Origin: Pseudomonas typographi
GTDB taxonomy: Bacteria > Pseudomonadota > Gammaproteobacteria > Pseudomonadales > Pseudomonadaceae
DNA: 64,000 bases
Direction of reading: 5' to 3'
NCBI RefSeq assembly: GCF_014694385.1
Contig: NZ_JAAOCA010000002.1
Span: 124,001-188,000, forward strand
The notes beneath the pieces were generated by a model. That model ran no database searches. It was given only the letters and a program-made list of their open reading frames with translations, and was not told where the DNA came from. A program made the translations under genes and the position numbers. How positions within the stretch are numbered: the stretch's first letter is position 1; each line of letters starts with the position of its first letter. Shown here one piece after another: positions 17,489 through 26,020 of the stretch.

Positions 17489-18538
17489 TCACAGCCGAGG
17501 GTAGTCGATATACCCCTTCGGCCCTTTGCTATAGAAGGTGCTGGTATCCGCCTCATTCAGCGGCGCATCTGCCGCCAGGCGGGCCGGCAGGTCGGGGTTG
17601 GCAATGAACGGTACGCCGAAGGCAACGGCATCGGCCACGCCGCGTTGCAGGGCAGCGTTGGCGCTGGCCTTGGTAAAGCGTTCGTTCATGATGTACGGCC
17701 CGCCGAACGCTTGCTTAAGCTGCGGGCCGATGCTGTCGTCGGCCTCGTGTTCGCGGGAGCAAATAAAGGCAATGCCACGTTTGCCCAGTTCACGGGCCAC
17801 ATAGCTGAAGGTTTCCAGGCGGTTGGCGTCGCCCATGTCGTGGGAGTCCGCCCGCGGCGCCAGGTGCATGCCGACGCGGCCCGCGCCCCATACGCCGATC
17901 ACCGCATCGGTCACTTCCAGCATCAGCCGCGCGCGGTTTTCCAGCGAGCCGCCGTATGCGTCTGTGCGCTGGTTGGTGCTGCTTTGCAGGAACTGGTCGA
18001 GCAAATAACCATTGGCGCCGTGGATTTCGACACCATCGAAACCAGCGGCCTTGGCGTTTTCCGCGCCCTGGCGGTAGGCCTCGATCACGTCGGGGATTTC
18101 ACCGCTCTCCAGGGCGCGCGGGGTGGGGTACTCGCTGATCGGGCGCACCAGGCTCACGTGGCCGGCGGGCCGGATGGCGCTGGGCGCTACGGGCAGCTCG
18201 CCAGCGAGGTAGCTGGGGTGGGAGATGCGGCCCACATGCCACAATTGCAGGAAGATGCGCCCACCGGCGGCATGTACCGCCTTGGTCACGTTGGCCCAGC
18301 CGCGTATTTGAGCGTCAGACCAAATGCCCGGGGTGTCGGGGTAGCCCACGCCCATGGGGGTGACTGAAGTCGCTTCGGAGAGGATCAAGCCGGCGCTGGC
18401 GCGCTGTACGTAATACTCGGCCATCATCGCATTGGGCACCCGGCCTGCGTCGGCACGGCAGCGGGTAAGCGGTGCCATGATGATGCGGTTCGGCAGTTCG
18501 AGCGCACCCAATGTGATCGGGTCGAAAATCGTCGTCAT
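17489..18538 (-). CDS. xenB: Old yellow enzyme family reductase XenB (N-ethylmaleimide reductase type)
   Basis: 349-aa FMN-dependent alkene/nitro reductase of the old yellow enzyme family; relatives reduce activated C=C bonds, nitrate esters and nitroaromatics with NADPH in the cytoplasm. Visible family blocks: NRIIMAPLTRCRA (FMN site), LQLWHVGRISHP, DGVEIHGANGYLLDQFLQ with the HxxN substrate-binding pair, TDAYGGSLENRARL, and VGMHLAPR. The sequence strongly resembles P. putida/P. fluorescens XenB. The start is ATG 18538; an open frame continues to 18829 but overlaps the MFS gene. It is the last gene of an ArsR-MFS-XenB operon, 14 bases after the MFS stop, probably inducible by an electrophile sensed by the ArsR protein. 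Confidence 0.9.
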   Translation of the reverse strand: MTTIFDPITLGALELPNRIIMAPLTRCRADAGRVPNAMMAEYYVQRASAGLILSEATSVTPMGVGYPDTPGIWSDAQIRGWANVTKAVHAAGGRIFLQLWHVGRISHPSYLAGELPVAPSAIRPAGHVSLVRPISEYPTPRALESGEIPDVIEAYRQGAENAKAAGFDGVEIHGANGYLLDQFLQSSTNQRTDAYGGSLENRARLMLEVTDAVIGVWGAGRVGMHLAPRADSHDMGDANRLETFSYVARELGKRGIAFICSREHEADDSIGPQLKQAFGGPYIMNERFTKASANAALQRGVADAVAFGVPFIANPDLPARLAADAPLNEADTSTFYSKGPKGYIDYPRL

Positions 18539-18552
18539 GTTTGCAGCCTCTG

Positions 18553-19719
18553 TCAGTGAGTGGCGGGTGCCAGGCCAGCATCGCTGCCCCGGCTGAAGGT
18601 GATGAACGTAAGGATCAAGGCGAGCACGGCAAGGGCGCCCGCGGCCAACGGTACCGAGGTCAGCCCCAGGCCACGGCCGATCACCGCGCCGCCTACCCAG
18701 GCGCCGAGGGCATTGCCAACGTTGAAGGCGCTGATGTTCAGGGTGGATACCAGGTTCGGCGCGGCCTTGCCGGCACTGACCACGTTCACCTGCAGGGCCG
18801 GCACGGCAGCGAAGGCGGCGGTGGCCCAAAGGAACAGGGTGATTTCGGTGGGCAGCAAGGCGTGGCTGGTCCAGGCCAGGGCGCTGGACACCACTGCCAT
18901 GGCCGCGAACACCAGCATCAAGGTGGCCCCCAAGCGCCAGTCGGCCAGCTTGCCGCCGACGATATTGCCCAGGGTCAGGCCCACGCCGATCAACAGCAAG
19001 GTCCAGGTGACGCCCCGTGGCGACACGCCCGTGACGTCCCCAAGCAACGGCGCCAGGTAAGTGAACAGGGTGAACATCGAAGCGGCGAACAACACCGTCA
19101 TGCCCAGCGACAGCCAGATCGCAGCGCCTTTGAGGGCGCCCAGTTCTGTGGCCAGGTCGAGCTTTGCTTCATCGGTGCGGTTGGGCAGGTAGCGCACCAG
19201 GCCGATGAAGGCGACCACGCCGATCAGGGTGACGCCCCAGAAGGTCGAGCGCCAGCCGGCGGCTTGGCCCAAGGCGGTACCCAGCGGCACACCGAGCACA
19301 TTGGCCAGGGTGAGGCCGGTGAACATCAGGGCCACCGCCGACGCGCGTTTGTTCGGCGCCACCAGGTTGGCGGCTACCACCGAACCGATGCCGAAGAACG
19401 CCCCATGGCACAAAGCAGTGACCACCCGTGCCAGCATCAGCAGGTTGTAATCGGCGGCCACCGCACACAGCAGGTTGCCGAGGATGAACACGCCCATCAA
19501 CACCACCAGCGCTTTTTTGCGCGGCAGCCGGGCAGTGGCCAAGGCCATGAACGGCGCGCCGATGGCCACCCCCAGCGCGTAGCCGGTCACCAGCCAACCG
19601 GCACCGGGAATGCTGACGTGAAGGTCGCCGGCGACCTCCGGCAACAGGCCCATGATGACGAACTCGGTGGTGCCGATGGCGAACGCACTCAGCGCCAGGA
19701 TGAGTAGGGAAAGCGGCAT
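18553..19719 (-). CDS. MFS transporter, DHA1/AraJ-YdhP type
   Basis: 388-aa major facilitator with twelve predicted membrane helices. N-terminal SLLILALSAFAIGTTEFVIMG is the hallmark of the AraJ/YdhP/chloramphenicol-efflux-like DHA1 group. A motif-A-like loop reads GAPFMALATARLPRKKALV. Substrate unknown. It lies between an ArsR regulator (13 bases upstream) and xenB (14 bases downstream), so efflux of an electrophilic compound or its reduced product is a reasonable guess. The large plus-strand frame over the same bases is an antisense shadow of GC-rich coding DNA. Confidence 0.88.
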   Translation of the reverse strand: MPLSLLILALSAFAIGTTEFVIMGLLPEVAGDLHVSIPGAGWLVTGYALGVAIGAPFMALATARLPRKKALVVLMGVFILGNLLCAVAADYNLLMLARVVTALCHGAFFGIGSVVAANLVAPNKRASAVALMFTGLTLANVLGVPLGTALGQAAGWRSTFWGVTLIGVVAFIGLVRYLPNRTDEAKLDLATELGALKGAAIWLSLGMTVLFAASMFTLFTYLAPLLGDVTGVSPRGVTWTLLLIGVGLTLGNIVGGKLADWRLGATLMLVFAAMAVVSSALAWTSHALLPTEITLFLWATAAFAAVPALQVNVVSAGKAAPNLVSTLNISAFNVGNALGAWVGGAVIGRGLGLTSVPLAAGALAVLALILTFITFSRGSDAGLAPATH

Positions 19720-19732
19720 GGAAAGGTCCTTA

Positions 19733-20035
19733 TCAGAGCCTGCGGCTCAGTTGGTCGAGAAACTGCGCGAGCGCCGCTTCGTCGCGTTTGAAAAGATGCC
19801 ATTGCCCGACCTTATGGCTGGTGACCAACCCAGCGCGCTGCAGCGTGGCCAGGTGCGCCGACACCGTAGACTGCGCTACCCCGCAGCGTTGGTCGATCTG
19901 CCCGGCGCAGATGCCGTGCTCATAGGAGTGGCTTTGCTCGGGAAAATTACCCGCCGGGTCTTTGAGCCAGGCGAGGATTTCGCGGCGCAAGGGGTGGGCC
20001 AGGGCTTTGAAAATGGCATCGAAAGGGTCGGGCAT
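19733..20035 (-). CDS. ArsR-family HTH repressor of the xenB operon
   Basis: 100-aa winged-helix regulator of the ArsR/SmtB type. The N-terminal FKALAHPLRREILAWLKDP and the recognition helix region CGVAQSTVSAHLATLQRAGLVTSHKVGQW are typical. There is no classical metal-binding ELCVCDL motif; one Cys sits in EHGICAGQID and another in DQRCGVAQ, which might sense thiol-reactive compounds (inference). As first gene of the ArsR-MFS-xenB unit it probably represses its own operon; an inverted repeat lies just upstream at 20050-20093. Confidence 0.87.
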   Translation of the reverse strand: MPDPFDAIFKALAHPLRREILAWLKDPAGNFPEQSHSYEHGICAGQIDQRCGVAQSTVSAHLATLQRAGLVTSHKVGQWHLFKRDEAALAQFLDQLSRRL

Positions 20036-20049
20036 TGTCGCGGGCCAGT

Positions 20050-20093
20050 TATATCGGGTTGGGACGAAATTTAGATCGGGCTTGGCCGATATA
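20050..20093. promoter_or_regulatory. Inverted repeat upstream of the ArsR-xenB operon
   Basis: TATATCGG (20050-20057) is repeated inverted as CCGATATA (20086-20093), separated by 28 bases, within the 135-base gap between the ArsR gene and acpH. It is a candidate operator or pair of half-sites for the ArsR protein; the spacing is wider than usual for this family. Confidence 0.3.
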
Positions 20094-20170
20094 CCAATGC
20101 CTGCCAGGCATGGTGGTTATCAATGCCGGTGATACTGCGCAAGCCCGCCATCGCGTGTACGCTTATGGCC

Positions 20171-20755
20171 ATGAATTACCTCGCACATCTGCACCTGGGC
20201 GGCAGCGCGCCGCAGCAATTGTTGGGCAGCCTGTATGGCGACTTCGTCAAGGGCCCCTTGGACGGGCGTTTTGCACCGCAGTTGGAAGCGGCGATCCGCC
20301 TGCACCGGCACATCGACAGCTACACCGACCAACACCCGGTGGTGCGCGCGGCGTTGGCGCGGTTTACCCCAGCGCGCCGGCGTTATGCCGGGATCGTGCT
20401 CGATGTGTTTTTCGACCATTGCCTGGCGGCCCACTGGCAAGACTATGCGGCCATGCCCCTGGGGCGCTTTACCGCCGAAGTGTACCGAGTGCTGCGTGCC
20501 ACCCCGGATTTGCCCGAGCGCCTGGCGTTGATCGCCCCGCGCATGGCGGCCGATGATTGGCTGGGCGCTTACCGCGATTTCGACACCTTGCAGGCGGTGT
20601 TCGCCGGCATCGGGCGGCGCTTGTCGCGGCCGGGTGTGCTGGATGGCGTGATGGATGAACTGGCCCCGCTATACGGCGCCTTGCTCGAACACTTTCGCGC
20701 CTTTTACCCGCAAGTGCAGGCCTTTGCCGCGGAGCAACACGCTCGGCCAGTGTGA
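20171..20755 (+). CDS. acpH: Acyl carrier protein phosphodiesterase
   Basis: 194-aa member of the AcpH family, which removes the 4'-phosphopantetheine group from acyl carrier protein. The N-terminus MNYLAHLHLGG matches E. coli AcpH. HD-like metal residues are visible in LYGDFVKGP, IRLHRHIDSYTDQHP and VLDVFFDHCLAAHW. The start is set by homology at 20171; an ATG six bases upstream is possible and no strong Shine-Dalgarno sequence is seen. It is convergent with the mgtC-like gene, 42 bases away. Confidence 0.88.
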   Translation: MNYLAHLHLGGSAPQQLLGSLYGDFVKGPLDGRFAPQLEAAIRLHRHIDSYTDQHPVVRAALARFTPARRRYAGIVLDVFFDHCLAAHWQDYAAMPLGRFTAEVYRVLRATPDLPERLALIAPRMAADDWLGAYRDFDTLQAVFAGIGRRLSRPGVLDGVMDELAPLYGALLEHFRAFYPQVQAFAAEQHARPV

Positions 20756-20797
20756 GGTACACACGCTCACGCAAACCGCTGCGGCGCCAGCGGCGGC

Positions 20798-21277
20798 TTA
20801 GCGCTCCAGTACCCTGGGCACGGCGGCCAGCACCAGCCAGGCCAATACCGTAGCGACCACCGCCGTGGCTTCCCGGCCCATGCCCACCGCCACGCCGATA
20901 GCGGCCGTCATCCACAGCCCGGCTGCGGTGGTGAGGCCCTTGACCCGTTGGGTATCCAGTTCACTGCCCTTGAGAATGGTCCCGGCACCGAGAAAACCGA
21001 TCCCGGCCACCACCCCTTGGATAGTACGGCTGAGCGCGTCCTGGCCGGCCCCGCTCATTTGCGGGGCCAGTATGAACAACGCAGCGCCCGTACACACCAG
21101 CATGTGGGTTCTAAGGCCGGCCGCCTTGCCGCTGTGTTCGCGCTGAAGCCCTAGCAAGCCCCCGAGCAGGAGCGCCAGCAGCAACCGGCTAACGATGCGG
21201 GTGAGCGCTTCTATATCGGCAATGTCGGCGAATTCCTGCGCCAGAATGGCGAGGATACGTGCCCCAATGTCTTGCAT
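20798..21277 (-). CDS. MgtC/SapB family membrane protein
   Basis: 159-aa hydrophobic protein with four to five membrane helices. The family block RLLLALLLGGLLGLQREHSGKAAGLRTHMLV is intact, followed by GAALFILAPQ, GIGFLGAGTILK and VKGLTTAAGLWMTAAIGVAVG. MgtC-like proteins modulate magnesium or phosphate stress and F-type ATPase; this short form lacks the C-terminal ACT-like domain of virulence MgtC, so its exact role is open. It stands alone between acpH (convergent) and kgtP. Confidence 0.88.
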   Translation of the reverse strand: MQDIGARILAILAQEFADIADIEALTRIVSRLLLALLLGGLLGLQREHSGKAAGLRTHMLVCTGAALFILAPQMSGAGQDALSRTIQGVVAGIGFLGAGTILKGSELDTQRVKGLTTAAGLWMTAAIGVAVGMGREATAVVATVLAWLVLAAVPRVLER

Positions 21278-21382
21278 GGCAGTGGCCCATTGTCACAGTC
21301 CTGTTCCATGGACCACTGCCAAGGCGCGCAGTGCGGTTGCGCGCAAACAGCGTTTGGCCGCGCGAACGCGTTGGCTCAACGA

Positions 21383-22702
21383 TCAGTCGGTTTCGATTCG
21401 TGAATGGCTGCGGGTGTCTTTCATGCATACGTACACCAACAGCGACACCGCGATGCAGGCGGTCACATACCAGTAATAGCCGCTTTCGAAGCCCGCCTTC
21501 TTGAGCTGCAATGCCAGCAGTTCAGCGGTGCCGCCGAAGATCGACACGGTCAAGGCGTAGGGCAAGCCAACCCCCAGGGCGCGGATCTCGGCCGGGAACA
21601 ACTCCGCCTTGACCACCGCGTTGATCGAGGTGTAACCGCTGACGATCACCAGCGCCGCCATGATCAGCCAAAACGCGCCCCACAGGCTGGTCACCGAATT
21701 GAGCGCATTGAGGATCGGGTAGGTGAACAGGGTGCCCAGTACACCGAAGGCGATCAGGATTGGGCGGCGGCCGATGCGATCGGACAACGCCCCCACCACC
21801 GGTTGCAGGCACATGAACAGGAACAAGGTGGCCGCCGAGATCAGGGTCGAGTCGGCCTTACTCATGCCCACGCTGTTGACCAGGTACTTCTGCATGTAGG
21901 TGGTGTAGGTGTAGAACGCCAGGGTGCCGCCCATGGTCAGGCCCACCACCGTGGCCAGTTCCCGCGGGTGGCGCATGAGGGCCTTGAAGCTGCTCTCTTT
22001 GCGTTTTGCCGAGGCTTTGGTAAACGACTCGGTTTCTTCCATGCCACGGCGCAAGTACAGTGCCACGACCGCGCAGATCGCACCAATCACGAACGGCACG
22101 CGCCAGCCCCAGGCGTACAGTTGTTCCTCGGTGAGGGTTTGTTGCAGCACGATCAGTACCGCCAGGGCCAGGAGTTGGCCGCTGATCAACGTGACGTACT
22201 GGAAGCTGGACCAGAAGCCACGGTTATTCTGGTCGGCCATTTCGCTTAAATAGGTGGCCGACGTGCCGTATTCACCGCCCACCGACAGCCCCTGCAGCAG
22301 CCGCGCGACCACCAGCAATACCGGTGCCGCCACGCCGATGGTGTCGTAACCGGGGGTGAGGGCGATCACCAGCGACCCGAAGCACATCAACAGTACCGAG
22401 GCCAGCAAAGCGGCCTTGCGGCCCTTTTTGTCGGCATAAAGGCCCATCAGCCAGCCGCCGATCGGCCGCATCAAGAAGCCCACCGCAAAAATAGCGGCGG
22501 TGTTGAGCAATTGCGCGGTTTGGTCGCCCTTGGGGAAGAACACTGTTGAGAAGTACAGGGAAAACGCGGCATAGACGTACCAGTCGTACCATTCGACCAG
22601 GTTGCCGACCGAACCACTGAAGATGGATTTCAAACGCGAGCGTGCGGTTTTGACGGGTGCCGAGGCAGCCGGCGCCGCGGCGGAGGAGCTAATCGAGTTC
22701 AT
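21383..22702 (-). CDS. kgtP: Alpha-ketoglutarate:H+ symporter (MFS)
   Basis: 439-aa MFS metabolite:H+ symporter closely resembling E. coli KgtP across its length: VGNLVEWYDWYVYAAFSLYF, FFPKGDQTAQLL, RPIGGWLMGLYADKKGRKAAL (motif A), LLQGLSVGGEYGTSATYLSE and YMQKYLVNSVGM. It should import 2-oxoglutarate or a similar dicarboxylate. The start is ATG 22702; the open frame to 22777 overlaps the promoter. A -24/-12 element lies 59-74 bases upstream. The neighbouring NtrC-type regulator and DctB-type kinase (22868-25935) therefore probably switch it on in response to substrate, as MifSR does in P. aeruginosa. Confidence 0.9.
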   Translation of the reverse strand: MNSISSSAAAPAASAPVKTARSRLKSIFSGSVGNLVEWYDWYVYAAFSLYFSTVFFPKGDQTAQLLNTAAIFAVGFLMRPIGGWLMGLYADKKGRKAALLASVLLMCFGSLVIALTPGYDTIGVAAPVLLVVARLLQGLSVGGEYGTSATYLSEMADQNNRGFWSSFQYVTLISGQLLALAVLIVLQQTLTEEQLYAWGWRVPFVIGAICAVVALYLRRGMEETESFTKASAKRKESSFKALMRHPRELATVVGLTMGGTLAFYTYTTYMQKYLVNSVGMSKADSTLISAATLFLFMCLQPVVGALSDRIGRRPILIAFGVLGTLFTYPILNALNSVTSLWGAFWLIMAALVIVSGYTSINAVVKAELFPAEIRALGVGLPYALTVSIFGGTAELLALQLKKAGFESGYYWYVTACIAVSLLVYVCMKDTRSHSRIETD

Positions 22703-22760
22703 CACGTAGACCTTATCTTGTTGTTGTACCGGGCGCACAGGCGCAGGTGGTCCAGGTGAT

Positions 22761-22776
22761 TGCAGGGGCCGTGCCA
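22761..22776 (-). promoter_or_regulatory. Sigma-54 (-24/-12) promoter of kgtP
   Basis: On the minus strand TGGCACGGCCCCTGCA carries the invariant GG and GC with exactly 10 bases between them and agrees well with the TGGCACG-N4-TTGC consensus. Transcription would begin near 22750, leaving a leader of about 50 bases before the kgtP ATG. An activator site is expected in the AT-rich stretch 22777-22820. Confidence 0.8.
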
Positions 22777-22867
22777 ATAGTTATCTAATTGAATTTGAAC
22801 AATTTTTATTTATTTTTGAGCGGAAACCCGCTTATTTGCTTTCGGCGGGTGAGCGGTTTTTTGCCGA

Positions 22868-24193
22868 TCAGGCCAGAAACGCTTCGCGGGCCAAGCCATG
22901 GCGCTGCATCTTTTCGTTCAGGGTGCGCCGCGGCAGTTGCAATTCGTGCATCACCGCTTTGATCTCGCCCTTGTGGCGGCTGAGCGCCGCGCGCAGGCAA
23001 TGGGCCTCGAAGGCTTCGGCCTGGGCGGCTAGCGAGCCACCCTCGACGGCGGCCGGTGCCACGGCGCCCAGGCCCAGGGCATGGCGCTGGGCGGCGTTGG
23101 CCAGCTCCCGCACATTGCCCGGCCAATCGTGGGCCAGCAACGCCGCCAACTGCAGGGGGCCCAGTGGCGCGCTGGTAAGCCCGGCGCCCTCGGCGGCGTG
23201 GCGGGCGAAGTGCTCGAACAGCAAGGGGATGTCTTCACGACGCTGGCGCAGGGGCGGCAGTTGCAGTTCCGCCACGTTCAGGCGGTATACCAAGTCTTCG
23301 CGAAAGCGCCCGGCGCGTGCTTCGTCGAGCAGGTCAGGTTTGGTGGCGGCGACGATGCGCAGGTTGACCTCTATGCTCTGGTTTGCGCCCAGCCGTTCGA
23401 TGTGCCGCTCTTGCAGCACGCGCAGCAGCTTGGCCTGATGCGCCAGCGGCAGGCTTTCGATTTCGTCAAGAAACAACGTGCCGCCGCTGGCGAACTCCAG
23501 TTTGCCTACACGTTTGCCGTGGGCACCGGTGAACGCCCCGGCTTCGTGGCCGAACAGCTCGGCCTCGAAGAGGGCTTCGGGAATGGCCGCGCAGTTCAGC
23601 GCCACGAAAGGCCCTTTGGCCCGCGGGCTGAAGTCGTGCAAACAGCGTGCGACCAATTCTTTACCGGCGCCGGTTTCGCCGCGAATCAGCACATTGACCG
23701 GCAACCCGGCCATGGCCAGCAGGCGCTGGCGCAGTTCGCCAAGCGCAGGCGACACCCCAAGCAAGCGTGCCTGTAGCGCGCTGTGTTGGTCGGCGCGCTG
23801 GTGCAGTTGGCGGTTTTCCAGGACCAGGGTGCGTTTTTCCAGCGCGCGGTGCAGGGCGCGGGTGAGTTGCTCGGGGTCGAAAGGTTTTTCGATGAAATCA
23901 TAAGCGCCACTGCGTATGGCCGCCACCGCCATCGGCACGTCACCATGGCCGGTCAACAGGATCACCGGCAGGCCGGGGTCGCGCGCTTGCAGTTCGGCCA
24001 ACAACGCCATGCCGTCCATGCCTGGCATACGCACATCGGTGACGACTACCCCCGGGTAGTCGGTCGGTAACTGGGCCAGGCAAACGTCAGCGCGCTCGAA
24101 GGTTTGCACGGTAAAACCACACAGCCCAAGGAATTGCTCGATTGCCTCACGGATGCTGGCTTCGTCGTCGATCACACACACGTGCTGGGTCAT
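22868..24193 (-). CDS. NtrC-type sigma-54-dependent response regulator (DctD/MifR-like)
   Basis: 441-aa regulator with three domains: receiver (1-120; acidic pair DDE at 9-11, phospho-acceptor Asp53 in VVVTDVRMPG, Lys in IEKPF), AAA+ ATPase (about 140-370; Walker A GETGAGKE, intact sigma-54 contact loop GAFTGA, Walker B GGTLFLDEI), and a Fis-type HTH (EIKAVMHELQLPRRTLNEKM). It should hydrolyse ATP to open sigma-54 holoenzyme at the kgtP promoter. Start ATG 24193 overlaps the kinase stop by four bases. P. putida relatives are named DctD; next to kgtP the MifR role (2-oxoglutarate uptake) is more likely. Confidence 0.92.
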   Translation of the reverse strand: MTQHVCVIDDEASIREAIEQFLGLCGFTVQTFERADVCLAQLPTDYPGVVVTDVRMPGMDGMALLAELQARDPGLPVILLTGHGDVPMAVAAIRSGAYDFIEKPFDPEQLTRALHRALEKRTLVLENRQLHQRADQHSALQARLLGVSPALGELRQRLLAMAGLPVNVLIRGETGAGKELVARCLHDFSPRAKGPFVALNCAAIPEALFEAELFGHEAGAFTGAHGKRVGKLEFASGGTLFLDEIESLPLAHQAKLLRVLQERHIERLGANQSIEVNLRIVAATKPDLLDEARAGRFREDLVYRLNVAELQLPPLRQRREDIPLLFEHFARHAAEGAGLTSAPLGPLQLAALLAHDWPGNVRELANAAQRHALGLGAVAPAAVEGGSLAAQAEAFEAHCLRAALSRHKGEIKAVMHELQLPRRTLNEKMQRHGLAREAFLA

Positions 24194-25935
24194 GGGGCCT
24201 CCTCGGCGATAGGTAGGGTCAGGGTAAAGCAGGCGCCGGCCCCTTGGTTATCAGCCTCTAGCCGGCCGCCGTGCTCCTGGGCGATTTGCGCCGATATCGC
24301 CAGGCCCAGGCCCAGGCCTTCACCGGCCGGCTTGGTGGTGAAGAATGGGTCGAACAGTCGCGCCAGGTGCTGCTCGGCGATGCCGCCGCCGCTGTCGCAC
24401 ACCTGTAACCGCCAATACCCGGCGTCGCCTACCAGGGTCACCCGCAGTTGCCGCACCGTGCTGGCAGCCATGGCATCCAACGCGTTGCGCAGTAGGTTGA
24501 TCAGCACTTGCTCCAAGCGGATCGGGTCGCCACTGACCGGGGCCGGGCGCGCCAGCGCCAAGGTGCAGGTTACATGCTCTTGCTTGAGCCGGCCGGCCAG
24601 CAGTTGCACGGCCTGTTCCACCACGTGGGCCAGGTCGAGGTGTTCGCGCACCCCTTGCGGGCTCTTGCGGGCGAAGGTTTTAAGGTGCTGGGTGAGGGCG
24701 TTCATCCGCTGCACCATGTGCTCGAATGGCCCCAGGGCCGCCCGGGCTTCATCGAAGCGGCCTTGGTCCAGCAACAGGCGCAGGCTGGCCAATTGCATGC
24801 GCTGGGTGGTCAGCGGTTGGTTGAGCTCGTGGGCGAGTGTGGCTGCCATTTGCCCCAGCGCCGCCAGCCGCGCGGCGTGCACTAGCCCTTGCTGGGCGGT
24901 GCGCAGCTCGCGGGTGCGTGCATCCACCAGGTATTCGAGCTCGCGCTGGTGCTGGCGCCGCACCCGTGCCAGGCGCAGGCGCTGGTACCCGTAAAGCACG
25001 CCAAAGACCAAACACAGCCACGCGCTGGCCGCGCCCAATGCCGCGTTGCGCTGGCGCGCCGGGTCATCCTGCCAAGGCCGCAGTAGGTGCAACGTCCAGC
25101 CCTCGGCCGGCAGCGGCATCGATTCCCACAGGTACTCGGCGGCGTCGATGCGCGCCAGTTGGCTATTGGCGGCCAGCTTTTGCAACGGTTGCAGGCCCAG
25201 CGGTGCAAGCGGTTGGCGATCGTACTGGCGGGTGCTGGCCAAGGCCGCGCGCGCGCCGCCGTCCAGGGGGCGCAGCAGGCGGTAGCGCCAGCGCGGGTCG
25301 CTGGCCAGGAAAATCACCCCGCGGGCGTCGCTGACCAACAGAATGTCGCGGTCCTGGCGCCACTGTCGTTCCAGTTGCGGGAATTCGAGCTTGACCACGA
25401 TGGCGCCGAGGAACCGGCCATGCTCATCCACCACGGCGCTGGACAAAAAATACCCCGGTATGCCGCTGGTGACCCCCACCGCATAAAAGCGCCCGCTGCC
25501 CTGGGTCAGGGTTTGCTGGAAGTACGGCCTAAAGGCGTAGTTGTGGCCTACATAGCTGTACTCGGTGCGCCAATTGCTGGCCGCCACGGCAAGGCCGTCG
25601 CGGTCGAGCAGCTCCAAGGTAGAGGACTGTGCCGCGCCGTTGATCTTTTCCAGCTTCAGGTTGAGCGCCAATTGCCGTTCGCTGGCTATCGGCGCACCCA
25701 AGGCGTCGATCAGGTCAGGGTCCAACGCCAATACCGCCGGCAGGGCACGGTAGCGTTCGATCAACGTGGTGAGGTTGTTGCCATAGAGGTTCAAGCGCTG
25801 CTCGGACAGCCGCGAATCCTCCAATAACGCTTGGTGCGCGCTGTGGCGCATCGCAAGGCCAGCGACGGCCACCGTACCGACCATGATCGACAGTACGATG
25901 GCGCTTAGGCGCAGTTTTTTATAAGTAGAGGCCAT
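24190..25935 (-). CDS. DctB/MifS-type sensor histidine kinase
   Basis: 581-aa membrane kinase. TM1 at about 10-30, a periplasmic double-PAS-like sensor of about 260 residues (EYSYVGHNYAFRPYFQQTLTQG is typical of DctB sensors of dicarboxylates), TM2 near 300-320, a coiled linker, a dimerisation domain with the phospho-His motif LGQMAATLAHELNQPLTTQRM, and an ATPase domain (NLLRNALDAM N-box, DSGGGI G1, GEGLGLGLAISAQIAQEHGG G2). It should phosphorylate the regulator encoded immediately downstream, with which it overlaps by four bases. The ligand is probably 2-oxoglutarate or another C4/C5 dicarboxylate, inferred from kgtP. Confidence 0.9.
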   Translation of the reverse strand: MASTYKKLRLSAIVLSIMVGTVAVAGLAMRHSAHQALLEDSRLSEQRLNLYGNNLTTLIERYRALPAVLALDPDLIDALGAPIASERQLALNLKLEKINGAAQSSTLELLDRDGLAVAASNWRTEYSYVGHNYAFRPYFQQTLTQGSGRFYAVGVTSGIPGYFLSSAVVDEHGRFLGAIVVKLEFPQLERQWRQDRDILLVSDARGVIFLASDPRWRYRLLRPLDGGARAALASTRQYDRQPLAPLGLQPLQKLAANSQLARIDAAEYLWESMPLPAEGWTLHLLRPWQDDPARQRNAALGAASAWLCLVFGVLYGYQRLRLARVRRQHQRELEYLVDARTRELRTAQQGLVHAARLAALGQMAATLAHELNQPLTTQRMQLASLRLLLDQGRFDEARAALGPFEHMVQRMNALTQHLKTFARKSPQGVREHLDLAHVVEQAVQLLAGRLKQEHVTCTLALARPAPVSGDPIRLEQVLINLLRNALDAMAASTVRQLRVTLVGDAGYWRLQVCDSGGGIAEQHLARLFDPFFTTKPAGEGLGLGLAISAQIAQEHGGRLEADNQGAGACFTLTLPIAEEAP

Positions 25936-26020
25936 GGCCGAAGGCGAGTGTCAGGAGGCAAGGTGGCGCCACCCTATCACGAACGGCACAGGGCCCGGAA
26001 AGGCTCGCGATAACCCGGTG

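Noticed and set aside
18541..19707. 388-codon plus-strand frame opposite the MFS gene
   Set aside because: Gln/His/Gly-rich translation typical of the complement of membrane-protein genes.
22810..22867. Terminator of the NtrC-type regulator gene
   Set aside because: The inverted repeat (ACCCGC/GCGGGT with a 13-base loop) is interrupted and the stem is short; not clean enough to list.
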